A stretch of DNA of 64,000 nucleotides from Ruminococcaceae bacterium KH2T8 (GTDB taxonomy: Bacteria > Bacillota > Clostridia > Saccharofermentanales > Saccharofermentanaceae): assembly GCA_900111435.1 (NCBI GenBank), contig FOIY01000001.1, positions 248,001 to 312,000 on the forward strand. The letters run 5' to 3'. A model generated the notes under the pieces. The model saw only the letters and a list, made by a program, of their open reading frames with translations, was not told the DNA's origin and made no database searches. Positions 27,302-36,342 of the stretch are shown here, one piece after another. Position 1 is the first letter of the stretch. Every line of letters starts with the position of its first letter. The position numbers and the translations under genes are program-made.

Positions 27302-28840
27302 TTATAAATGCCTCCTGACTCGAAGTTCGGGCTTGACGCCGATGATCTGCTCAAAGAGCACTCCTCTGTGCTCGAAAGACCACATCTCGAAAGACATATC
27401 CTCGGTCGCATCGAGCGAGATATGGAGCTTATCGGGCTGAAGCGTAACGGATATCTTCCCTGCCTTCTGGCGGTGCGAAGCATCCATCGCATCAGCGATC
27501 CTGAGCATAGCCGTGAGCTTTGATACTATGACCTTCTTGTTCGGCGGCAATGATCTGTAGTAGAAATTCTCATACGGATTCTGCTTGGGATAGAGCCTTA
27601 CGACCAGTGCGATCGTATCGAGCTCATCCGAATCAAGTCCTATAAGATCCGTATATCTGATGAGAGCATAAGCGGCTTCGTTATGGTCCGTCGCATGAAC
27701 AAACTTGCCGCATTCGTGAAGGATGGCCGAGAGCCTTAAAAGGAGCCTGTCCCTCTCCTTAAGTCCGCTCAGCTTCTTCGAAGTATCGAATATCTCGAGC
27801 GCCGCTTTCTCAACGAAATCAATATGCTTCTTATCCGTCTTATATCTCTTGGCAACATTTCTTGCAGCGCGTACGAGATCCTCTTCGGGATTGAACGTGA
27901 GCTTATATCCGCATGTCCTGCTGCAGTAGCTGTAGATGATGCCGTCTGACATCGATGCGTGCGGAAGATAGATCTTATCTACGCCCGTATATTCGAGCAT
28001 ATTCTTGATGATCAGTGCCGCGGGAAGAAGGAGCGGTGCGATATTTGAAGGGATCTTGTCGTTGAGCGACAGATCCGAAGGTCTTGTCTTAAGAAGGTAT
28101 TCGTAAACGGAGAGGAACTCATCTTTTCCGATAACGCAGATCTTATTGGGATCCTTGCCCATAAGATACTTGAAATATCCGAGCTCGCCTCCGAAGACGA
28201 TCATACTCTTATAGATGATGCCCTTAGGCTCGACTGCGTGATAGTCCTCGAGGTCCTGCGCGATGAATTCCTCGAGCACATCCTCGTAATGAGTAGTCCT
28301 GTTCTGAAGGTCCGAAAGCATCTCATAGATCCTAAGTGATCCCAGGACCATGTTCTGACTGAATATGAAGTCGCTCTTGTCGTACACGGTAGCCTGAAGT
28401 GAACTCGATCCGATATCGAGGATCATGGTGCCGGCTTCTACGAGAGAATTAAAGTCAGGCATCGTCTCCCTGACCGCCAGATTCTGATAGAACCTCTCCA
28501 TTGAATTATCGAGGATCTCGATCTTGAAACCGGTTCTGATCCTTATCTGCTCGATGACGACATCCTTATTGCCCGCATCTCTGAATGCGCTCGTCGCTAC
28601 GCAGAATATCCTTGACACCTGGTATTCTCTGCACTTTATCTCGAAATCGTAAAGGCAGTCGCAGAGTTCATCCATCTGCTCGGGTTCGATGACACCTTTT
28701 CTATAGCTCTTGGTGCCCAGTGAAGTAACCTTTCGAACTGCTTCTATCTCCTTAGGCTTGCCCTTGGAGCCTATCTCAAATATCTTAAGTCTAGCGGTGA
28801 GCGAACCAACATCGATGACCGCCACAAGTTTCTTTGCCAT
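27302..28840 (-). CDS. ppx: Exopolyphosphatase / GppA-type phosphatase with HD-like C-terminus
   Basis: 512 residues. Splits polyphosphate (or pppGpp) from the end. The actin-like ATPase fold shows VAVIDVGSLTARLKIFEI (phosphate loop 1) and MILDIGSSSLQATVY (loop 2), with the Glu region EILDNSMERF. The C-terminal HD-type helical domain reads LHECGKF. RBS AGGAG lies 8 nt before ATG 28840. Adjacent to ppk without a gap, so synthesis and breakdown of polyphosphate share one transcript. Ppx versus GppA substrate cannot be settled from sequence; the neighbour favours polyphosphate. Confidence 0.9.
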   Translation of the reverse strand: MAKKLVAVIDVGSLTARLKIFEIGSKGKPKEIEAVRKVTSLGTKSYRKGVIEPEQMDELCDCLYDFEIKCREYQVSRIFCVATSAFRDAGNKDVVIEQIRIRTGFKIEILDNSMERFYQNLAVRETMPDFNSLVEAGTMILDIGSSSLQATVYDKSDFIFSQNMVLGSLRIYEMLSDLQNRTTHYEDVLEEFIAQDLEDYHAVEPKGIIYKSMIVFGGELGYFKYLMGKDPNKICVIGKDEFLSVYEYLLKTRPSDLSLNDKIPSNIAPLLLPAALIIKNMLEYTGVDKIYLPHASMSDGIIYSYCSRTCGYKLTFNPEEDLVRAARNVAKRYKTDKKHIDFVEKAALEIFDTSKKLSGLKERDRLLLRLSAILHECGKFVHATDHNEAAYALIRYTDLIGLDSDELDTIALVVRLYPKQNPYENFYYRSLPPNKKVIVSKLTAMLRIADAMDASHRQKAGKISVTLQPDKLHISLDATEDMSFEMWSFEHRGVLFEQIIGVKPELRVRRHL

Positions 28841-28858
28841 ATCGATTCTCCTGGATCC

Positions 28859-28876
28859 TACCGGTATTTATCGGTA
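28859..28876. promoter_or_regulatory. Imperfect palindrome in the ppx leader
   Basis: TACCG(GTATTTAT)CGGTA lies between the ppx -10 and its start codon. It could be an operator or a 5' hairpin. Only the symmetry supports it. Confidence 0.35.
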
Positions 28877-28883
28877 CTCTTAG

Positions 28884-28912
28884 ATTATAAACCGAATGGC
28901 GCTTGCAGCCAA
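28884..28912 (-). promoter_or_regulatory. Promoter of the ppx-ppk-galM operon
   Basis: Minus strand TTGGCT (28912-28907), exactly 17 nt, TATAAT (28889-28884), 43 nt from ATG 28840. Confidence 0.65.
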
Positions 28913-28930
28913 CAACGAACTGACTATAAA

Positions 28931-30652
28931 TCAGGAATCCTTGAGCCTTGCCGAGAAGCTGTAAGCACAGGTTTCTCCTGCTCTTGCAAGGAACCTGATA
29001 CGGCATTTGATCACCGTCTTCTCATCGAGATCAACGTTAAAGCTCAGAACCTCATCAGGGTTGTTCTCGGCTTCCTCATAGACCTTTCTCATATTCTCAC
29101 GGGCCTCAGGTCCGAAGAAAGACTCGATCTCATCGGTACTCCTGATGCCGATAGATTCCATGAACTTCCTGTAGGCATTATTGATATAAAGAAAACTAAC
29201 CGTATAGTCAGTCCAGTCCACCTCGATAAGCAATATCGGCAGACTGTTATAGCTGTTGAACGGCTGATAGTCGAAATCACTGATGATCGCATGAGGATTA
29301 TTCGAAAGCAGATTGACCGAACATATCTTATCGTAATATGCGCGTCTTGAAGGTTCTTCAGGCTGTACCGCTACTTTACTCGTCTTCGTCACACGGTTTT
29401 CATACGGCTCAGGCTTTCCGAAAAAATATCCCTGAATAAGTCCGCATCCTATACGCCTCAAGAACTCGTACTGCTCTTCCGTCTCGACACCTTCGGCGAG
29501 GGACGCGAGCCCGAGTCTCTTGGACATGCTGACGATTGAAGCGATTATCACCTCGGACTTCGGGTTATTACCTATTCCCCTTACAAACCCCATATCTATC
29601 TTGAGAGTATCGAAATCGTGATTCTGAAGATTACTGAAGGAGCTGTAACCGGAACCGAAATCGTCGATCCATACTTCGAGTCCGTGCGCTCTGAATTCCC
29701 TAATCTTCTCATCGAGCTTCTTCATGCCCGAAGCGACCGCACTCTCGGTGATCTCGATCGCAATAAGATTCTCCGGGATATCGTACTTCTTCATGGTCGA
29801 GAATACTACGTCAGTAATATCACAGAGCTCGAAATCAAGTTGCGAGAGATTAACGGATACAGGCTGACAAGGAAGTCCCGAATCGATTATTCCTCGAATA
29901 TCCTGGCATACGCGGTCAATGATGAACGAATCGAGCCTGTGTACGACTCTTACGCTCTCCATTACATCTACGAAGATACCGGGAGAGATAACGCCCTTAA
30001 CGGGGTCGACCCATCTGGCCAGAGCTTCAAATCCGCAGACTCTGCCGGTAAGAGCTCTGGTAACGGGCTGATAATATACGGTGATATAGTCTTTCTCAAA
30101 GGCCTCCTCAAAGTGCTCGATGACATAGTGCTTCATGTCATTTTTGTACTTCATCTCGCCGTCAAAGACTTCGATATCACGGTCATATACGCCGTTTATC
30201 AGGTCGCAGGCAACCTTGGCCCTGTCGAGCATCACGGTGATATCGTCATCGTTTTCGTCTGCAATATAGACACCTGTCTTTATATGGATCTTAAGACCGC
30301 GGTCATGCTCAGCCATTGCCGCATTAAACTCTTCGAGCTTTCTTATCGCAGCCTCTTTATCGAGGTCTGTCGCGATAACGGCGAAATGGTCGCCTCCCGC
30401 GCGAGCCACGATGCCCGTATCAAATACTGCAGTAAGATTATCAGCTAAAGCGCACAGATATTCATTACCCGCTTCGTATCCGAACCTGCGGTTGAATGTC
30501 CTAAAGTTCATTACGTTGAAGAAATAAAAAGACATGCCGGGAACAAGCCTGATAGGGCCGTCCGGACCGGTCCTCGTCATAAGCCACGACAGGACATAAA
30601 GGCCCGTAAGGTCATCTTTAACGTTAATTCCGGCGATCATCCTGTTATCCAT
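28931..30652 (-). CDS. GGDEF-EAL-PAS protein, probable c-di-GMP phosphodiesterase
   Basis: 573 residues, no membrane segment. The GGDEF domain (about 10-165) has a degenerate signature, GGDHF at 86-90, so cyclase activity is unlikely; it may bind GTP as a regulator. The EAL domain (about 175-430) keeps FEALARW (209-211), VNLS, EITES, DDFGSGYSS, LAEGVETEEQ and QGYFFGKP, so it should cut c-di-GMP. A C-terminal PAS-like region (about 465-573) follows. Unusually the PAS is last. No convincing ribosome site precedes ATG 30652, so the exact start is open. Confidence 0.88.
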   Translation of the reverse strand: MDNRMIAGINVKDDLTGLYVLSWLMTRTGPDGPIRLVPGMSFYFFNVMNFRTFNRRFGYEAGNEYLCALADNLTAVFDTGIVARAGGDHFAVIATDLDKEAAIRKLEEFNAAMAEHDRGLKIHIKTGVYIADENDDDITVMLDRAKVACDLINGVYDRDIEVFDGEMKYKNDMKHYVIEHFEEAFEKDYITVYYQPVTRALTGRVCGFEALARWVDPVKGVISPGIFVDVMESVRVVHRLDSFIIDRVCQDIRGIIDSGLPCQPVSVNLSQLDFELCDITDVVFSTMKKYDIPENLIAIEITESAVASGMKKLDEKIREFRAHGLEVWIDDFGSGYSSFSNLQNHDFDTLKIDMGFVRGIGNNPKSEVIIASIVSMSKRLGLASLAEGVETEEQYEFLRRIGCGLIQGYFFGKPEPYENRVTKTSKVAVQPEEPSRRAYYDKICSVNLLSNNPHAIISDFDYQPFNSYNSLPILLIEVDWTDYTVSFLYINNAYRKFMESIGIRSTDEIESFFGPEARENMRKVYEEAENNPDEVLSFNVDLDEKTVIKCRIRFLARAGETCAYSFSARLKDS

Positions 30653-30761
30653 GAACTTACTACCCGTGCATATGATTGATATAAGTAGATTTTATCACCA
30701 GATATCTTTCATATGTGGTTTCAGGACATTAATTAACAAATTATTTTAATAGTCGTAAAAC

Positions 30762-31628
30762 TCAGACCTTACCCTCTTTGAACTTCTTCATCATCTCGTT
30801 CGTAAGGCTCAGGTCATCAGGCTGGAGCTCGACTTCTTCCCTTGTCTTCCACTCGGCAACAGACAGTTCCTCTTCGTCCCTGTGAATATCGATGGAACCG
30901 TCGACCTCGCAGTAGAATCCCGCAAGGATATCATCCGCAACACCCCAGGGCTGTGACTTATAGTAAGTGATATTCTTGACTTTGAGGCCTACTTCCTCCA
31001 TGACCTCACGCTCGACTGTCTGCTCCAATGTCTCACCGATCTCGGTAAAGCCCGCGACAAGAGCATAGTAGCTCGTGACGCGGCCGTTATACTTAGTTAC
31101 CAGGATCTTATCATTTGCCTTATCCAGAACTGCTACGATAACTGCAGGTACGACTCTCGGATAGATAGTATTACCGCACTCGGGGCATACCAGTGCTCTT
31201 TCCGTCTGACTTTTTCCCGTAAGGCTTCCGCATCTGCCGCAGAACCTGTTATTCTGGTACCAGGAGAAGAGCTGCTTTGCCGTGAAAGCCTCGAACTTAC
31301 CCTTATGGCTCACATCCTCGGTATATCTGATGTCCCTGATACCCGAATAGATATAGCCCTCAGGCTTTATGAATGTCTTATCCGTGTTATCGATCAGGAA
31401 AAGATCGTCATTATCCACGGTAAAGAGATATGTCGTCTTTAATATCTTATTCTGTGCGGGGAGGTCGCTGAATCTCGGGAACAGTTTCCTGCTCGAGCCG
31501 TCCTCTTCCTTCGTGCCCTTTATAAGGAGCTTGCCGTCTTCAAATACGACAGCCAATGAATCATCCGTATGATTCTTGTCGGGAACGTAGCTGTTAAGGA
31601 GTCTGTGAGGGAAAATATCCTGTATCAT
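30762..31628 (-). CDS. nudC: NADH pyrophosphatase / NAD-cap hydrolase
   Basis: 288 residues. Hydrolyses NADH and may remove NAD caps from RNA. A zinc ribbon (CGRCG...CPECG) precedes the Nudix box GFTEIGETLEQTVEREVMEEVGL, which is complete. The NudC hallmark SQPWPFPxS is only partly kept: SQPW is followed by GVADDI, so substrate contacts may differ. ATG 31628 has GGAGG 7 nt upstream; the longer frame from 31694 crosses the promoter. It follows the surface-protein gene by 68 nt with its own promoter. Confidence 0.9.
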   Translation of the reverse strand: MIQDIFPHRLLNSYVPDKNHTDDSLAVVFEDGKLLIKGTKEEDGSSRKLFPRFSDLPAQNKILKTTYLFTVDNDDLFLIDNTDKTFIKPEGYIYSGIRDIRYTEDVSHKGKFEAFTAKQLFSWYQNNRFCGRCGSLTGKSQTERALVCPECGNTIYPRVVPAVIVAVLDKANDKILVTKYNGRVTSYYALVAGFTEIGETLEQTVEREVMEEVGLKVKNITYYKSQPWGVADDILAGFYCEVDGSIDIHRDEEELSVAEWKTREEVELQPDDLSLTNEMMKKFKEGKV

Positions 31629-31665
31629 CGTAAAACCTCCGATATCGTAAATATCATCAGGTCTC

Positions 31666-31694
31666 ACGATAATACAGTTATCTCCCCGTGTCAA
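31666..31694 (-). promoter_or_regulatory. Candidate promoter of nudC
   Basis: Minus strand TTGACA (31694-31689), 17 nt, TATCGT (31671-31666). The -35 is perfect and the -10 weak. Confidence 0.5.
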
Positions 31695-31696
31695 TT

Positions 31697-34576
31697 TTAC
31701 CTTTTCTTCTTTTCCTTTATGCCTTCAAGTCCCAAAGATATGAAGACTATCGCACCTGTCGCAAGGATGGTGATACCGATATTTCTTACGAAAGACATGC
31801 CTTCACCGGTCTCAGGAACAGGAAGTGTACTCGTAAGTGTCTCCGTTATCTCGGGAACACTCGGTACACCCGGAATGGAAGGGATGCTCGGGATATGAGG
31901 AACGTTCTTCTTTATCAAAGTGACCGTCTGGCCCTTGTAGTTGATATCCTTATGCTCCGTGATCTTTACACCGGTCTTCATATCATAGACTTCTTCAAAT
32001 ACTACAACGTCGCCTTCGAGCTCCTGAGCATCGAATACGAATCTGACGTCCGCCTCGCCTGCTCCTTCCTCTGCAGTAAAGTCCGTAGAGGCGACAACGC
32101 TTTCGCCGCCGATCTGAAGTTCTTCGCCCGTGCTCTGTACCATTAAAGTTCCCGTTACACGATAATCCCTGCCGGGGATCAGGTTCTGATATGCCACATG
32201 ATCTACAATGACAGTCTCCTCTACGGAAGTGATCGTCTTGTCCGATCCGTTGCCGCCTGTTGCCTGCGTACCGATAGCTGGGAATCTCAAGGTCTGATCC
32301 TCGTCATTTATATCGGCGTGAACACCTACGATCTTGCCGTCTCTATACATGGTCTCATAAGCGACCGTCACCTTGCCCGCGAGCATGTAGGAATCTACGG
32401 AAACAGTAATCTGAGTAACACCTTCGCTGTCTTCAGGAATGAATACGATATCGGAAGTAATGGCATCGCCGTTCTCATCTGTCAGAGCTTCACCCGTAGT
32501 CTTATCCATGAGTTCCATATGAAGCGAATACTCTTCGCCTGCGATCAGTCCCTGATAGCTCACATTATCCGTAAGATATATCTCTTCTCCGAGGCTCGGT
32601 GTCTCATCGTCACCTGTTGCCGCATCTATAAAGTTAGTTCCCGCGATACCGTTCCTGTTCGAGAATGTACCGTATGAATTATTGGAACATGTCATGTGAA
32701 GGTCGTTGATCGATACAGTTACGGGATAATATGTCGTATCGAGCTCATAGCCGTCGGGAGAAGAAACTTCTCTTACCAGATAGTCCTGCCTCGGAAGATC
32801 CGTGATCGTATATACACCCGCATCGTCCGTCTCGCTCATGACGCCGTAAATCGTATCGACACTGCCGTCGTAAAGACCGTCGCTGTCGTTATCACAGTAA
32901 ACTGCGAATACCGCGCCCGAAAGCGTCCTGTCCTGATCCTCACTGTCCGTCTTTGTAACCGTAATGCTTCCGAAAGCATCATCTTCACATGTAACATCGT
33001 AGATAACCGGCTCCTCGATATTTACGACGATCTCTTCTTCGTTGATCTCGTAGTTGCCGTAAGCTTCCGTCTCGGTGATCACATATCGTCCGATGCCCAA
33101 TCCCGTAAATTCGATATAGGAGTCGCCGTCATCGTCCCTGACCTCGACCTGCGCTTCTCTTTCGCTATTTGAGATATAGCCGTCCTCATCACTGTCCTTA
33201 CAGATGGCGAAAGTTGTATATCCGATATCTTCACCCGTTACGGCATCAGTCTTATGAAGTCTTATCACGGTATCGACCGTATTAGTTACATAAAGATCCG
33301 CATCAAGGCTCGAAGCGCTCAAAGTAACTACAGGCGTGTCGTCCCAGTTACAACTTGTAAGATCAGGCACGTGCTCCTCTACTTCGTATGTGCCGAGAAG
33401 CAGCCCGTCAACAGAAGCCGTTCCATTACTGTCAGTAGTCATGGTCGTGATAAGGTTACGTGTGCCGCCCGAAGTCCTGTAGACATCGAACTCAACTCCT
33501 TCTATCACGCCGTAATCAGAAGACTTATGGACCGTGATGCTTCCCGTATCACGTCCGAGCTTGGCATAGCACACTTTAGGGCTTACGCTGTTATATTGAG
33601 CAAGATCCTGCGTATCGCTTCCGACTGCCCAGTATCCGTCCGAAGACCACGCTACCGCACCTCTTGAAGTTACGTTATAAGTCGCGCGAAGATATGCTTC
33701 GCTTACGTCCTCGGGGATAGTTACTTCGATATCCTCACCGTCCTTGCTGACATCGGCTCCCGAGATCACATTACCGTCCCTGTCGATGACATCGAAGTCC
33801 CAGTTGCTCATATATGTTCCGTCGCTCTCGTCCGTGAACCTTATGACATCGTCATCACCGGGCTTAACTGCCTCCATACTGTAAGCGGAGCTCAAGGATC
33901 TCACCGTAAATGACGGTGTATCGTAATGAGTCTTAACGTAAGATACGATGTGGTCGTAATACTCGTCGAAAGCATCTCCCGAATCACCTGAAGTCGTATG
34001 GATCGATCTTACGGGTGAATATCCTTCATCGGGTGCTACGTACTCAAATCTCGAGTTTCGCTCGCCTACCATCGTCTCCCATATAAGGATCTGACATGCT
34101 TCGTAGAGCTGAACGGTCATGGTACCTCCTGCGGATGTTATGGGCTCGTTAAACACACCCATATCGATGACTTCCTGTCCGCCGTCGACCGAGCCGTTAT
34201 AGCCGTATGTCATGATAAGGCTAATGAAGTTCTCGATCTCCGCACCGCTCAAGCATCTGTTGCTCAGATTATTCCTGATATAGTCGGGATCCTGTCTTGA
34301 GGCAGTCGAATCGTCATCCCTGTGGTTACCGGGCTCAAGGCAATAGAGCACCTGCCTGTCATCGGTCGTATAAAATACCGCGAACCTGTTACCTGATGCA
34401 GGCTTATGCCATCCTCCCTGAAATGTTATATCGTCATGGTCACCTCCGTACGCGAATATGACTCCGATCCCATGCTCACCGTAGCCGTCCGCGAAAGTAG
34501 TCACGGACATTGTTGCAGTCAATACTGACGCCGCGAGCAAAGAACAAATCACCTTCCTGATCTTACCTGTCTTCAT
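31697..34576 (-). CDS. Cell-wall-anchored thioester-domain adhesin with SpaA-like and VaFE domains
   Basis: 959 residues. Signal peptide (1-29, cleavage near TFA). An N-terminal thioester (TQXA-type) domain follows, with Cys79 in LYCLEPG and Gln162 in ACQILIW, which could form an internal Cys-Gln bond able to attach covalently to host or surface amines. Then come three SpaA/Cna-B-like domains, beginning at GSITVHKS, RLHKTDAV and GSITVTKTD. The second and third hold DxDxDG loops that may bind calcium. Two VaFE domains follow (LTDNVSYQGLIAG and VDHVAYQNLIPG). The end has VPETGEG, a membrane helix and KEKKKR, a sorting signal with Val for Leu. GGAGG precedes ATG 34576. No sortase is in the window. 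Confidence 0.88.
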   Translation of the reverse strand: MKTGKIRKVICSLLAASVLTATMSVTTFADGYGEHGIGVIFAYGGDHDDITFQGGWHKPASGNRFAVFYTTDDRQVLYCLEPGNHRDDDSTASRQDPDYIRNNLSNRCLSGAEIENFISLIMTYGYNGSVDGGQEVIDMGVFNEPITSAGGTMTVQLYEACQILIWETMVGERNSRFEYVAPDEGYSPVRSIHTTSGDSGDAFDEYYDHIVSYVKTHYDTPSFTVRSLSSAYSMEAVKPGDDDVIRFTDESDGTYMSNWDFDVIDRDGNVISGADVSKDGEDIEVTIPEDVSEAYLRATYNVTSRGAVAWSSDGYWAVGSDTQDLAQYNSVSPKVCYAKLGRDTGSITVHKSSDYGVIEGVEFDVYRTSGGTRNLITTMTTDSNGTASVDGLLLGTYEVEEHVPDLTSCNWDDTPVVTLSASSLDADLYVTNTVDTVIRLHKTDAVTGEDIGYTTFAICKDSDEDGYISNSEREAQVEVRDDDGDSYIEFTGLGIGRYVITETEAYGNYEINEEEIVVNIEEPVIYDVTCEDDAFGSITVTKTDSEDQDRTLSGAVFAVYCDNDSDGLYDGSVDTIYGVMSETDDAGVYTITDLPRQDYLVREVSSPDGYELDTTYYPVTVSINDLHMTCSNNSYGTFSNRNGIAGTNFIDAATGDDETPSLGEEIYLTDNVSYQGLIAGEEYSLHMELMDKTTGEALTDENGDAITSDIVFIPEDSEGVTQITVSVDSYMLAGKVTVAYETMYRDGKIVGVHADINDEDQTLRFPAIGTQATGGNGSDKTITSVEETVIVDHVAYQNLIPGRDYRVTGTLMVQSTGEELQIGGESVVASTDFTAEEGAGEADVRFVFDAQELEGDVVVFEEVYDMKTGVKITEHKDINYKGQTVTLIKKNVPHIPSIPSIPGVPSVPEITETLTSTLPVPETGEGMSFVRNIGITILATGAIVFISLGLEGIKEKKKR

Positions 34577-34593
34577 ATATTTATTCCTCCTCA

Positions 34594-35526
34594 TTAGCCT
34601 GCCGTACGAAGCTCACCCGATGTGATATAGACCTTTCTCGTAGATGAGCTGTAGTAATAGACGTTATTTGATAATCTGTCGCTTTCCTCGACATCGAACT
34701 GATTGATCTCGCCGACGATCGCTGCCAGTGAATCGGGATCCTTGTCGGCTGATACCGTCAGGACGATAAGTTCGTTCACGGATGCCGGAAGGATATACAG
34801 ATCAGATCCGAGCTCCGATGAGATATCGTTCAGGACACTTTCGTAAAGGAGCATCCCGGCGCCTCCGAAATTGAACTTATTGGTCACGACATACATGCGG
34901 CGGTCGGGGTGCATGTTTTCGAGCAGGTCCTTGTCATCCTCCTCATCGAGCATGTCACCTATGAGCTCGCGGATATCTCTGAATACCGGCGGCATCAGCT
35001 TTCGAGTATTTGTCTTGGCGAGCTCAAAGAGTTTCTCCTCGTCATAGCCAAGGACTTTAGCAACTTCATGATTAATGAGTACGCTCGCGACTCCGTCCTC
35101 CGAGAAATCGACAGCCCATCTGTAGATGACCGAAAGGTCCAGGAACTGCCTGTGAGGTAGATCCTTAAGGAGCGCTTCGTTCTCCGCAGTATTTATGAGC
35201 TGGAAAACGATCTTGTTTCCTGCCTTCTTATAGTCGGATTCGGGAAGGAGCTTCGCGCCGTACCTTATACCGTTCTTCATGATCCTCGCCGCGTTGATCA
35301 TCTCTTCGGCAAAGTTTCCTCTGTCTTCGTAGCGCGCATACATCTCGTTAAGACATAATGTCGGAAGTATGCTCCTGCCTTCCGTCGGAAGACTTATGCT
35401 GAATCCGTCGCATTTCTTTCCTCTTTTCTCGTAAGGTACCTCCCTGACCTCATAATGTTCGAATCCCGGTCCCATATAGTCCATGAATTCGTCCCTGACT
35501 CTCTGCTTAAAGCTTTCGTAATCCAT
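34594..35526 (-). CDS. DUF5688 family protein
   Basis: 310 residues, soluble, no signal peptide. The opening (SFKQRVRDEFMDYMG), the NEMYARYEDRGNFAEEM block and the FNFGGAGMLLYESVL...ILPASVNELIVL block are those of DUF5688 proteins, common in Lachnospiraceae and of unknown function. AGGAGG precedes ATG 35526. It ends 17 nt before the thioester adhesin, so the two are probably one transcript. A terminator separates it from thiN upstream. Confidence 0.8.
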   Translation of the reverse strand: MDYESFKQRVRDEFMDYMGPGFEHYEVREVPYEKRGKKCDGFSISLPTEGRSILPTLCLNEMYARYEDRGNFAEEMINAARIMKNGIRYGAKLLPESDYKKAGNKIVFQLINTAENEALLKDLPHRQFLDLSVIYRWAVDFSEDGVASVLINHEVAKVLGYDEEKLFELAKTNTRKLMPPVFRDIRELIGDMLDEEDDKDLLENMHPDRRMYVVTNKFNFGGAGMLLYESVLNDISSELGSDLYILPASVNELIVLTVSADKDPDSLAAIVGEINQFDVEESDRLSNNVYYYSSSTRKVYITSGELRTAG

Positions 35527-35550
35527 CTGATGTGCCTCCTAATATTTTTC

Positions 35551-35593
35551 TGCAAAACAAAGACCGCACCGGATGAAGTGTCCGGTACGGTCT
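35551..35593 (-). terminator. Terminator of the def-thiN housekeeping cluster
   Basis: Stem AGACCGCACCGGA/TCCGGTACGGTCT (13 bp, one mismatch, 7-nt loop), followed on the minus strand by TTTGTTTT. It lies about 90 nt past the thiN stop. Confidence 0.85.
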
Positions 35594-35682
35594 GTTCATG
35601 TACACGAGTATATATTAGTTTTCGGATCGGGCCTTTGCAACGGCAAATAAGTCCCGTTTTTCGGTGCCGTTTTGAAGCACGT

Positions 35683-36342
35683 TTAGCGCGTGGGCGTAAT
35701 GATAACAGCCATATTGCCGCTTTTTATCGAGATACCAAATGAGGTTTCACCGTCTTTGAGCTTATTACTTATCGAGAAAGAAGATCCTGCATGAAGGTCC
35801 TGACCATTGAGCTCATAATAAAGTCCTTTGGTAGTAACGCCCTTTACTGGAGATGTGAAGTCCAAAGGCACGAGAGATACCGTAAGGCCTTCCGGGTATC
35901 TTATCCCGTCAACAAAGATACTGTCCTCGCCGCTCATGGGGATCATGTCGGTGATACCGTCGGTGACCGAGATATCCCTGCCCTCGCCTCGAAGCTTTAC
36001 CGCAAGAAGGATATTGGTCATAAGATGATCCTGTCTTCCGGAGAGCGAACTTATGAGCCTTATCTCATGGTCCTCGGGGATCTCCCTGATGGCGATCTCC
36101 GTATCGGTCATATCCTTTTCGACGGGATAAAGGTCTACTGTTATATTCTTTTCCTTAAGGACTGCCTTTGCTTCGTCCGATAAGGAATCAAGATCTCCTA
36201 CTACCTTATCGATTCTGATACCTGCAAGAAGAGCATTCTGAGCACCGCTGTCGGCGCAGATGACCCTGTCGGCACCCTCACATACGGATGCTATCGTCTC
36301 AAGATCGATATCGGGACCTCCGGTAATAACTACAGTCGTCAT
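35683..36342 (-). CDS. thiN: Thiamine pyrophosphokinase
   Basis: 219 residues. Transfers pyrophosphate from ATP to thiamine, giving the cofactor TPP. Catalytic-domain motifs: VVGDLDSL, KDMTDTE and SGRQDH, then a C-terminal beta-rich thiamine-binding domain. The start overlaps the rpe stop by 4 nt, the usual order after rsgA-rpe in Firmicutes. Confidence 0.94.
   Translation of the reverse strand: MTTVVITGGPDIDLETIASVCEGADRVICADSGAQNALLAGIRIDKVVGDLDSLSDEAKAVLKEKNITVDLYPVEKDMTDTEIAIREIPEDHEIRLISSLSGRQDHLMTNILLAVKLRGEGRDISVTDGITDMIPMSGEDSIFVDGIRYPEGLTVSLVPLDFTSPVKGVTTKGLYYELNGQDLHAGSSFSISNKLKDGETSFGISIKSGNMAVIITPTR

Noticed and set aside
27302-28840. LHECGK instead of HD in Ppx as a broken active site
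   Set aside because: This form recurs in clostridial exopolyphosphatases, and the catalytic Glu lies in the N-terminal half.
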